A DNA stretch of 64,000 nt from Cyanoderma ruficeps (lineage: Eukaryota; Chordata; Aves; Passeriformes; Timaliidae), in the NCBI GenBank assembly GCA_008694505.1, contig VZDJ01006585.1:10617579-10681578 (forward strand). The letters run 5' to 3'. Below the pieces are notes generated by a model. The model saw only the letters and a program-made list of their open reading frames with translations, ran no database searches and had not been told where the DNA came from. Positions 37,540 through 48,150 of the stretch are shown piece after piece (the first letter of the stretch is position 1; every line of letters starts with the position of its first letter). Made by a program: the position numbers and the translations under genes.

Positions 37540-37970
37540 TAGGTCATAGACATGCAGAACAGTGTAGCTTGGAAGGGACCTCCAGAGGTAATATTGTCTA
37601 GGCTTCTGCTCAGACCAGGGTATTTTGAATCTCTACATTGACAGAGATTACACAGGCAACCTATTCCAGTGTTTGACCACCTTCATGACAAAATTTAATT
37701 TCCTTACACTGAGTTGAAATGTTGCAAATTGCAACTCATACTGCAACTCATACTGCAACTCATCATTTACCTCTGCTCCCAGTTTACAAAGCTCAGAAGG
37801 CTTTGTCTTTTGTTCTGCCATTATAGACAGCAGTGTCTCCTCAACTAATTCTTCTCACCACGGAATAGGCCCAGCTATCTCAGCCTCTGCTGATATGTCA
37901 TGTGTTCCAGCTTCCTGAACATCTGTGTGTCCCTTGATAGACTTGGATCCAAAACCTGACTCAGTATCCC
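37540..37970 (-). mobile_element. CR1 LINE 3' region, diverged
   Basis: In reversed orientation: GCTTGGAAGGGACCTCCAGA, GCAACCTATTCCAGTGTTTG, ACTGAGTTGAAATG, GGCCCAGCTATCTCAGCCTC, CATGTGTTCCAGCTTCCTGA and TGTGTCCCTTGATAGACTTG. These follow the CR1 3' untranslated region and the end of ORF2. A small 12-bp tandem expansion lies inside it at 37731-37766. It is too diverged to code. Confidence 0.88.
37731..37766. repeat. 12-bp tandem GCAACTCATACT, about three copies
   Basis: Units lie at 37731-37742, 37743-37754 and 37755-37766, the last one diverging at its end. This is a slippage expansion within the CR1 fragment. Confidence 0.9.
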
Positions 37971-40900
37971 AAATTTTACTGGCAACTTCCTAAAATCAGA
38001 GAACTTCGGCAAAATCTGGAGCAGCATTCAATCTACATAAAACATTTCACAAAGCATTAACTTAGACAATCTCACTCTGGAAACTCCAAATCTATCTGAT
38101 TTTAAGTTACTTGAAACTCCAAGTACAGGGAATTAGAATAAGAAAGAGAGTAAGACAGGAAGGCAACAGTTAGATAAAACAACTGCAACAGGAATCATGT
38201 TATTTATGGTTTTTTAAAAACAGCTACATTTGATGGTAAGTAGTGATCAGTGAATCCAAATGAAAATGGTTTCACAACCGGTTGAAATAACAGGAAGAGA
38301 GATTTGGCACACACCTAAGGTCTCTTCCTGGTCTGAAAAACTACAGCAGAAGGATTCCTCTCATTTTGAAAGGAACACTAGCTGTTGGCTATGAGAAAGT
38401 AACTGTGCTAGTGCATGAGTCTCAAATATTCATCCTTATTTGTCAGAAAACATGAAACATAAAACATATCTTAAATGCCTACGCTTTTCAGTAGGGACAA
38501 ATCATATCGGACAATAATGATTTAACAATTGCCAATAATTTATCTTAATTTACCAATTCCTGGAGAGATAATTTGATATATTAGACCTGCTAGTGTAAGG
38601 AAAAAGGACATAAGAAATATTTATGGTACACAGAGGTGTAAGGAGTTCAACGTTTGTCTTTTGCTTCATCAGAAGATTCAAGAGTTTTCTTATAAATGTG
38701 TATTTGAACAGAACATAAATGAACACTTTTATATGTAGCAGCTGAGAAGCACTATATTTGACAACAAATAAATTAATAAAGATATAATCTATCACCCTTC
38801 ACCTTTTTAAGTCTTGTACTAGGAAAGATAGCCAATCTCAGAAATATTTCAATAGTAATCATACATACATTAAAAAAACAAAAACTGAGAAAATAATGTA
38901 AAGATCTGAGATGTAATTATCACTTGTCCATGTACTTTTCCCTTTACTTTCAAGAAAATTGCCTAATAATGCTTACCACTCTTTTTCAGCCATCATCTAA
39001 TTATTTCTCTTGGCCTTATTAGAAAATTATTGTTGCTAACCCAAACAGTGATGACAGCAACGTCTTCTAACCACTGCAGAAAGAAACAAAAAATGACATA
39101 AAACATCATTGATAGCATTTATATGGGTTCTGTTTTCAATTATGTTTCTTGGAAGTATGCTATAGGGAAGGATGGAGTACCAAATCTTATGAATATTTAG
39201 CATAGTTCAGGGAAAATAAATTATGTCAAATCTGAAGTACTGCCAACAAAAAAATGTAAAATACTTCCATGGAAGTTAAGGGCAATTCTAGGCCTTAGGT
39301 ACAATTTCATAGATTGCATCTGGAGATCCCTCTTCTCCTGTTCTGTTCCAAAAGAATCAGTTCTTGGAGACAAAGTCAGAAGGGGATTAACTCTGTTACT
39401 TTTCTGAGGAAGAGACCCTAGGGAAGATGGAACTCCTGAGTATTTGGTGTTTCCTGCTGATTCCCTTGCTGCTGTACAAGCTATAACCTAGTGCTTCCAT
39501 AAACCCCTTACAAGGATTGGCTTTTTTTCTTCAGATTTGCCAAGTATGACTAATAGAGCAATGCATTTACATGCAGTTACCCACAGGGGTTTGAGGATTA
39601 ATCCCTTACAAAGCTATCTGGTCCCCAAGTGTAAAGGAAATTATTCTAGCAGGAACAAGCAATTTCTCCTCAAGGTGAAACAAAGACTACAACTAGGAAA
39701 AGATTTAAGAGTAAAGAAAAACAACAATTCTGTATCTAGTCTCGTCCTGCCAAATAAGATGACATGGAAGATATTTAAAGGGTGTTCATCTCTTGAAAGC
39801 CTGTTTGTTTCTCTTCCAGGAATATGATTTGGCATGATGATTGATATCTGTAGTCCCATATGTAGTTCCTGTTTGCAGAAAACGTATTGATAGCAAGCCT
39901 ATGAAATTAGCATGAGGATGGTAAAAAAGGTTAGTTATACATAAAACTGTAATTTTTTTTCATGTTTTATTTGAGCTTCAAAGTATGAAGTGCTTTTAAG
40001 GAAAAAAATCTGCATGTATTAGCAGTTAATAATGTTATGTAAAAGATGTCATTCAGATCTATCTCCAAAAGTCATACTACAGCTGCATTCTAATTAGTTC
40101 ATTATAAATTATGTCCAAATGCAGCAACTGGGATTAATCGTTAAACTGCTCTCTGTAGCATTTGAATGACTTTTGAGCATCAGGGAAAGAGAGAAAAAAA
40201 AGACTTACAAAGATAAAATCAGTTGTCCAAGATTAGAATTTTGATGTGTTGCCAGGTCTGAAATACCAACATAAGAGCAGAAGTGTTTGGAAAACTATAT
40301 TATTTGGTATTATGGATGCTCAAAACTGGAAATGACCACCTGTCTTTATCTAAGATATTTTATTTGAAATGCAGGAAACAGACTTTTGGACATTCAATCA
40401 TCCTAAAAAGATTGATTTATCAGGTATGATGTAAATCTGACTGATTCAATTGAATTCTGTGATGCAATTTATCTTGCTTTTTATATAATACTTCAGTGGT
40501 TATGATACTCACCCCAGAAGTAGACAAATTCATGGATCTTCCCTCATTCTAATTTGATGTGAAATAACAGTTTCATCATCCTATAAATGTCCACTAAATA
40601 CTCACCTTCTGTCTGTAATATACATTCTGACCCTGACCAGAATTTGAGCCACTGTATAGATAATGCAAACTCAGAACATGACTATTAGATTCCAGAATGA
40701 GGCTTGATGGAGCTGCAATCAGACATACAGGCATCTTCCATCTAAGGAGGGTGGAATCATCAGCACCATCCTCGATGTTTTTAATCAATGGCCTTATATT
40801 TTAAGATACTTAAATAGAGCAAGAAACTAAATCTCAGACACAGGGACCTGAACCCAAAGTTACAGTCAGTCATCCATGTTGTGGCCATCTGTTTTGGATC

Positions 40901-43900
40901 TGTGGATCCTGCACACGTGGTGTCCAATTCATTTTGAACTGGATGAAAGGTAAAATCAATAAATATACTTCCAGAAGTTCATATAGGTGCTTTGTCAGCC
41001 AGAAAGTCTTGTTTTGACCTTATATAAGCTGTTATTCAGTAGGAAATTAGATGACTGCTTAGTTTAATCACACAAGTATTGTTATGCTGTTGTCACCCTT
41101 GAAAGCATTCACTTGCTTAGAAGTAGGTACATGGTACTACTACTGAATGAAACCTTTTTCTGACTAGTTAATTTGCATGCATTTCAATTAAATAAGCTAT
41201 CCTTTCCTGGCTTTTTTTTTTTTTCCCAATAGATGACTTTACAAGATCTTCATTACTTTCTAATTGCTAAAACTGCTGTTGACTATTTTGTGTCTTACTG
41301 ACGAGTTGATTTGAAGTAATTCAGCAATTTAAAACCTTCATTAATTTCATCCTTTTCCCATCTAGGAATGGGACTAATCTTTGTACTTTGCTCTCATCAA
41401 AATCTGTTGTAGCTCATCTGATTTCCTCTAACCCTCTGACTACATTAATTCCCTCCACATTTTGGCTACTTTTCACTCTATGAGGTATCAGTTTCTGGAC
41501 AGATATTTATGTCTTACAGTATCACATGTTTTTAACACTTAAGTTCTCAAATATTTGTTTTGAACTCCTGCTGTAAGGTAAAATATCACATTTTTAATAT
41601 GTTTATCTACATGAAGATTGGAAAGATGAGCAGGCTGGAGTCAGCTGAGACTGTCTGTGTCATAGGGGCTGTCCTAAAAAAACCCACTGCCAACAAATGG
41701 GCACTGGCATGCAAATCTGCTTTATGTTTTCCAACTTGTGCACTTCATCAGTTTTCTGTTTGGCTGTAGAGTGCAAGAACTAAGACTAAGGTCAGCACTA
41801 AGGTCAGACCTCATTTATGCTGATATGTCTCAAATACAGCAATAACTAACAACATTGGGAAATAATGTTTAAAAATAACTGTTTGGCTGTTAGTTTTTAA
41901 TGAGTTAAATCTGTACTGTGAAACATAAGCAACTGAAATAATGAAGTACTGTAAGAGTAAAATGCTCTAGGGTGGATACTTAGAGATGAAAGAAAACTTG
42001 ACAGAAAAGCTCTGTTTTCCTCAGCCTTCAATAACTTTTTTTTTTCTTCCTGTTTTTTCTCTTTATCCAGTGTCAAAGATAACACTCCTGCCAAATCAAG
42101 CTGCTGCCTCTTTGGATTGTAATTTCTGTCAGCAGACAACCTATTTCAAAATCATCTACATATCTGATAATTGCTTCATCAAGGAAAGGTAGAACATGAA
42201 GATAGAACAGGACTGCAACTCTTTTGAAGTCCTAAATCTCTGACTATATAAATAAAAATACTCATACAGCAAACCATATGAATCTTTATTCTCAATGCAT
42301 TACCATTAAGAGCTTTAATGTGAATTGAATTTATATTGATGTCTTTTCAGACTTCCACAGAAGTAAGAGACTTGACAGAAATACATAATGAGGACAGTAT
42401 AAAGTCGCTTAGTGCTCTATGTTTTACCAGAGACAGATCTGTGTTGCTGGTCTTGTTTTGTGTCACTGAAGCTGGAGGTTTAACTACTGCCTTCATTCAA
42501 GAGGGCTGAAAGAGCCCCATGATGCATGTGTGATGTTATACTGCAGAATACCAAAGGTTTGCCACCCAAACATATAAATTAGCAGCTACTCATGTGCCTA
42601 CGTGTATGCATTAAAAATACAAGACACACCGTGGGAGAGACAGACAAAGCTGCCAGGCCACACATTCAGGTGGATACAGGATGCTAAAATGACCACTAGA
42701 AAAGTCTTTGCTGAAAGACTGTCTGTATTGAGTGAAGAATGAGGATGGAAATCATCAGCTGATTTATTTATTTTGGGTTCAGGGAAAAAAAAAAGTTTAT
42801 TGCTTTTACATTGATAGTAAACAATTATTTCCTTATTTCTAATTTTACTGTGAGCTGCTGTGATCCTGAACTACAGAGGGCCACTCAGGTAAAACAAAAA
42901 GGTGAGTAGAGGAGGGGTAAGGGCGTGTGTAAATAAATCCTAAAGGAGAATGAAGTATTTAAGTATTTTGAATCCAGATTCTATTTTATTGAAATATATT
43001 ATATATTGAAATACATTTCCTAAGTTATCACTTGGATTTTTATGGCTAATTCATAACTCAGTTGAAATGAATATCATAAAATGAGCTCATAGTAATTTCT
43101 ATAAAAACTTACAATATAAGAAAATCCTTCTGATTTTCCTCAGGTTAAATTTGAATGTAATAAATTTGCTTCTTTGTTAAGCAGATTTTTTTTTCCTCGT
43201 CTCCAGTATGAACACGTTTGTAAATTTTGTGAATTAACAAGAGTCTGCTGGACAGCATATGGACCATGAGAAGCCTACTAGCATGTTGCTAGATGGTGCG
43301 ATGCAGCAATAAAAGATTTATGACAGGGTGAGTACTCAAAGGAGACACTGTATTTCCAGTCTCATGACTACTTCTGCATCTCAATAATTTTCTTTTTACT
43401 GATTTTATAACAAAACATTATTTACAAATCTTATCTTAAATGGAAATTATGTTGGAAAATATTGATTACTTACCAGCGAATTTCCTGAAAGGGAGCAAAA
43501 GCATCTATTTCTCTCTGGCCTCTTTAATTATGATGTTTAAGTTCCAGTGAAACCATTTGCCTTGTTTTTGTGAGGGGTTTTTTATCCTCAAAAGAAAATA
43601 CATCTTCCAGAAATTATTAAGAAACACTATTGTTCTCAGAAGACAAAATTATGTCTGTTTTTGAGACATATGTGTCACATTTTGATATATCTTGTCAGGT
43701 TTAATCAATCCTGTTGATGTATGGGAGACATGATCCAATTTCGCATGATCAGAATCGCTTCATTTGATGTACCACCATGTGACATTGAAGGTCAAATTGC
43801 AAACAATAACAAACAAACAAAAATTTTATATTGCATTAAAATATTTTAGAAGAAAAGAAGTACATTTTTAAAGACATATAAACTTCTTAGATTTGAAACA

Positions 43901-44747
43901 CATTTTAACTCTTTGTTGCATTTTGGTGGCCAAATCAGATTTTCTGGTATTATTAATTCAGCCAGTAGTGTAACTCAACACGGAGATGGAACCTTAAGAC
44001 TCTTTGGGTTGATAACTCACTTGTAAAGACAGATATGACAATCTGATATGGAGAATGAGGAGGTGTTTGCCCTTTTGTTTGTGAAAACTGGGTAGACAGA
44101 GTACTGAAGTGTATAGTACTTACAAATACGAAGGTATTCTCTGCCATTACATATATGCTTTCTATGAAAAATATGGACTAAAAGACAAAAGGTCAATTTA
44201 TTTTGAATAAACAAACAAACCCTAGTCAAACAAAAAAGCTCGAGCTTCTTATGGAGCACTGATAAGGGTGGATATTTATTTATTAATTTACCCAGTTGAT
44301 ATCTGATTTTTAGAAAAACAAACAAGCAAACTGTTATAGCAGATTTTGCTTCAAATGTATATGAATTCACTTGAATTCATGCAAATGATTTCCTGTGAAT
44401 GAATCTATATTCACTATCCTCCATCTGTAGCAAAATTTACAACTTCCCTTCCAAGTGTGACATGTGCTGAGCTAAAATTTTTATCATAAAAAGTTTCTGG
44501 AATACTCAGTGTTTCAAATTTGTGTTGAATAAAGTTTACTGATATGGTTTCAAGAAGTTCTTTATCAGAAGATTCCATAATTGCTGCTGGAATGTAACAA
44601 TGCACTTCTAAGAAACCTGAAAACTTTAGTTTGCTTAAACTATACCTCACTGAGCTACCTTTTCTGTGTTTACTTGCAGTAGAAGCATAGAAATTAAGAA
44701 ATCAGAAATTAGTCCAAGCCTAAAATAATTGTCTGATACTCTGTGAT
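37971..44747. other. Unique AT-rich DNA with one coding-like frame
   Basis: No repeats are recognised beyond short tracts such as the T run at 41212-41224. A compact mixed-composition patch with homeodomain-type TAATTA sites lies at 40075-40165. The frames at 39537-39827 and 41560-41769 show no domain. The frame at 44414-44650 is listed separately. Confidence 0.45.
44414..44650 (-). CDS. Coding-like open frame, unidentified
   Basis: Seventy-eight codons are open on the minus strand, ending in TAG. The composition is more protein-like than other frames here: segments such as SGFLEVHCYIPAAIMESS, LLETISVNFIQHKFETLS and HVTLGREVVNFATDGG contain few homopolymers. The start would be a GTG, so the left limit is not a real initiation site. 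I see neither a convincing splice acceptor nor a match to a family. It lies just upstream of the LTR-like repeat at 44748. It could be an old retrocopy fragment, an exon, or chance. Confidence 0.15.
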   Translation of the reverse strand: MRYSLSKLKFSGFLEVHCYIPAAIMESSDKELLETISVNFIQHKFETLSIPETFYDKNFSSAHVTLGREVVNFATDGG

Positions 44748-45210
44748 ATTGGAGCAAGGAATAACTGCAGCCTGTGAAGGATCCCCATCAGAGCAGACGG
44801 ATAATCTTGGAGAACTGCACTCTTTGGGAACCCCATGCCAGAGCACAGGGGAAGTGTGAGAAGGAAGCATCAGCAAAGAACCTCCCATAATTACTGAACA
44901 TAACCCCCATCCTCAACCTGTGCTGTTTGCACAGAGTGAATCTGATTCAGGAGAATGGGGGAAGGAAAGCAGTGGTAAAGTTTGTCTGTGTTTTTTTTTT
45001 TTACTACCGAAATCAGTAATTAAATTTTATTCTTATTGTAAATAAATGACATCTTTTTTTACAAGCTCAGTCTCTGTTGCCTGTGATGGTAACAGTGAAG
45101 TGATCTCCCTTTTTTTATCTTGAACCATGAGCTTTTTGATCCCATTTTCTCCCCCATACCATTAGGGAGGTAAAGTGAGTGAGCAGTTAGGTGTATGTTT
45201 GGCTGTTTGC
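44748..45210 (+). mobile_element. Old 3' part of an avian LTR-like repeat (same family as 46909-48150)
   Basis: Motifs: GAATAACTGCAGCCTGTGAA, CCATGCCAGAGCACAGGGGA, AACATAACCCCCATCC, then CTCAGTCTCTGTTGCCTGTG and GTGAAGTGATCTCCC, followed by GAACCATGAGCTTTTTGATC. These follow, in order, the second half of an LTR-type repeat that I know from bird genomes. The copy at 47.8-48.15 kb shares AATAACCCCCATTCC-type and GGTGAGTGAT-type blocks. The copy is diverged, 5'-truncated and carries T-tract insertions. It has no coding role. Confidence 0.65.
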
Positions 45211-46870
45211 TAAGGCTAACAACACAGATACACAACCTATTTTTTGTTTATATGTGACACATGAAGAAGTATGGGTAAACGGTAACTCTTTTTCAGTGGC
45301 AGAGGTTTTATGGATGAGAAATTAAAAAGAAGGGGGGCAAGAGGATAATGTTGTGCATACTTGCAAGGATAAGCATTAATCCAAGGAAAAAAGTGATTAA
45401 ATTTAAATAATTGTATAAAACCATATTAAGTGTAACGGAGATTTACTTCTGGAAAAAGTAAAAAAAATATCACTGAAGAAAGGCACCCTCTAACTTTTGA
45501 ATTGAACAGATTAGTTTCGCAGCTTTCTCTTTGTCCATGTTTCTATTCATAGGCCCAGGATCCATGGCATGAGGATTTGGTGCTTATATTATAAATATCA
45601 CAATATATATTATATTATATTTTACTATATTAATTGTATTATAGCTATCATAATATAATTTCTATGTAGTACTTGGAAAAATACATATAAAGAGTAAAAT
45701 ATATAATAAGGATAATAACACTGTAGATATGAAACAAATCTTACATCATATAAAGCTGGTTTATTCAGCAGGGAATGCATTCGGATGCTGACCTTTAAAT
45801 TAATTAATATCATAGAGATTATCATATTTACAGAATATAGAAAAATAGTGCTGTGATTTGTACTTTGGGAATAATTAAATCTCTTTCTGTTAAAGGTTTG
45901 TTGAGAATATGAGGTTTTATTTTTATCTCTTGGTAGCTGAGGTCACTTCTGCAACCTGATGACAATGTTTTTACCAATACCATCTGAAATGAATTGAGGT
46001 CAGTGTACATTTTCTCACTGTCTTGCTCTCAGATTTCTTCCATGAACTGGAGAAGGTTTCAATTTACTGAAGCACTGAAGTAGGTAAGATCCAATCAAAG
46101 TAAAAGCAGAATCAATAAATACTAACCTCAGATGGCTAAATAGTAGTGACATTAGACAGGGGAAAAGTTGTTTGCAGATCCAAAATACTATTATTCTCTA
46201 TGAAGCTATATGCTTTTATACTGCTTGTTTACTGAGATGTATTTAACATGTTTGAAACAAAACAAGATGGATTTTCTATCTAGGCCAGGAATGAACGTAT
46301 ATGTTTTTGTAAACATTCAGAAAATACGGACAATCCATGGAAGCCAGCTAAATGCCAAACCAAATTTTGCTCATTTCTGTAATAGATTTCCCACTTCTTT
46401 ATTTACTAACATTTTGTGGTTGTTGTAAGCAAATTATACATTTTCAAACACTGTGATCATTAAAATATGCATAAAAATCACAAAACAAGTTATGTACTGA
46501 ACTGGCTACACATATTAAATTTAAAAACTAGCTTTTAACTTTAAAGGATTCAGTTATGTCTGTTATTGTGTGTTTCTGGTATATAAATATTCAGAAATAT
46601 ATTTTCATGTCATCAGTATCATATAAAAATATTATTTAAGAGGAAAAGGTGTCATCTGTAGGTATAGAATAGTTACGGGTTTATATATACTTTTAAGTTT
46701 GCTTTTAAAACAAGCACAATTTTACTTTTTGCTGAATGTCAGTTGAACTGCATTATGCGCAGTGTAGGTCTTTGTGTCAGCACTCAAACTCTTTTCTCAC
46801 TCATCAGAAACTTTTATAAATCAGCATTTGCTATGATTGCCCTGTTATATCTCCATGAATTTTATATATA
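45211..46870. other. Unique AT-rich DNA with a TATTATAT-rich tract
   Basis: A very AT-rich low-complexity tract lies at about 45587-45660. No gene is recognised. Confidence 0.5.
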
Positions 46871-46878
46871 NNNNNNNN
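46871..46878. other. Assembly gap (8 N)
   Basis: Eight Ns lie between a TATATA stretch and TTATTATTATTTT, just before the LTR-like repeat. Confidence 1.
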
Positions 46879-46911
46879 TTATTATTATTTTTCCCCAAAG
46901 GTTGTATTGGG

Positions 46912-47178
46912 TTTTATGGCCAGGTTTTGGTATCAGGGAGCTACAGGGGAGGCTTTGGTGAGAGGTTAGTAGAAGCTCCCACCATGTCATTCAGAGGCAA
47001 CACCAGCCAGCTCCAAGATGGACATGCCTCTGTGATAACATATTGAAGAAGAAGAAGAAAAGGTCACTGTGTAATTGTTATTACAGCCAAAGAAGAGCAG
47101 GGGGGCAACATGAGAAGAGCAATTCTGCAGACACCAAGGCCAGTGGAGAAGGAGGGGCAGGAGGTGCTCCAGGCACTG
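46912..47178 (+). repeat. First copy of the LTR start (267 bp)
   Basis: It matches 47180-47475 from TTTTATGGCCAGG to GCTCCAGGCACTG. By eye there are about eleven substitutions, all in the first part; the last 100 or so bases are identical. It lacks 29 bases present in the other copy, at a point bounded by ATG. Confidence 0.95.
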
Positions 47179-47179
47179 N

Positions 47180-47475
47180 TTTTATGGCCAGGTTTTACTA
47201 TCATGGAGCTACAGGGGAGGCTTTGGTGAGAGGCTAGTAGAAGCTGCCACCATGTCATTCAGAGGCAATGCCAGCCAGCTGCAAGATGGACATGCTGCTG
47301 GTCTATCAGGAATTATGGTAATGCCTCTGTGATAACATATTGAGGAAGAAGAAGAAAAGGCCATTGTGTAATTGTTATTACAGCCAAAGAAGAGCAGGGG
47401 GGCAACATGAGAAGAGCAATTCTGCAGACACCAAGGCCAGTGGAGAAGGAGGGGCAGGAGGTGCTCCAGGCACTG
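47180..47475 (+). repeat. Second copy of the LTR start (296 bp)
   Basis: It starts directly after the N at 47179 and continues into the rest of the element, so this is the copy in its natural context. The extra 29 bases after GATGGACATG contain GGTCTATCAGGAATTATGGT. A length difference of 29 exactly accounts for 296 against 267. Confidence 0.95.
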
Positions 47476-48150
47476 AAGCTGAGATTGCCCTGCAGCCTGT
47501 GGTGCAGATCATGGTGAAGCAGCTCTGCCCCTGCAGCCCATTCGGATCTATGGGGGATGCAGAGACCCACCTGCAGCCTGTGGAGAAGATCCACACTGAA
47601 GCAGGTGGGTGCCTGAGAGGAGGCTGTGAACCCATGGGAGGCCCACACTGGAGGAGACTCCTGGTGGGGACCTGCAGACCTGTGGAGAGAAGAGCCCATG
47701 CTAGGAGAGGTTTTCTGCCAGGACCTGTGATCCTGTGGGGGAACCCACACTGGAGCAGCCTGTCCTTGAGGGACTACACCCTGGGGAAGGGTGACCCACA
47801 TTGCAGCATTGTGAGAATGGACTCAGACTGGAGAAGTTAATGGAAAACTATATTGCATAGGTGGGTCCCACACTGGTGCAGGGGAAGGACTTTTCTCCCC
47901 CAAGTAGCAGCAGAAGCAAAAACAACTTGTGACGAATTGACAATAACCCCCATTCCCTGCCTCCCCGCACTGCTGCAGGGAGGATGCAGAGCTGGGAAAG
48001 AGGGAGGAATAGGGGGCAGGTATTTTTAAGGCCTTGTTTTACTTCTCATTATCCTGATGTGAGTTTTTTAGCATTATATTTAATTAATAGCTCTAATTCA
48101 AATCTGTATTGACCATGACAGTATTTGGTGAGTGATATACATTTGATGTC

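Larger units (their letters stand above)
46909..48150 (+). mobile_element. Avian LTR-like repeat with an internal N-separated duplication
   Basis: It begins GGGTTTTATGGCCAGGTTTT, continues CTCTGTGATAACATATTGA, CTGCAGACACCAAGGCCAGT, GGAGGTGCTCCAGGCACTG, then repeated GTGGAGAAGATCCACACTGA-type units (CCTGCAGCCTGTGG recurs), and later GACAATAACCCCCATTCC and TGTATTGACCATGACAGTA. I recognise it from memory as a long LTR-type repeat of bird ERVs; the family name is uncertain. It ends without the last part of the family (compare 45.07-45.21 kb). The frames of up to 166 codons on both strands (47313-47840) are products of its GC-rich composition, not genes. The first 267 bases occur twice, separated by an N. 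Confidence 0.7.

Noticed and set aside
47313..47840. Long open frames on both strands (162 and 166 codons)
   Set aside because: They lie wholly inside the GC-rich LTR-like repeat, overlap each other on opposite strands, and repeat with the duplicated LTR start. Their composition reflects the repeat.
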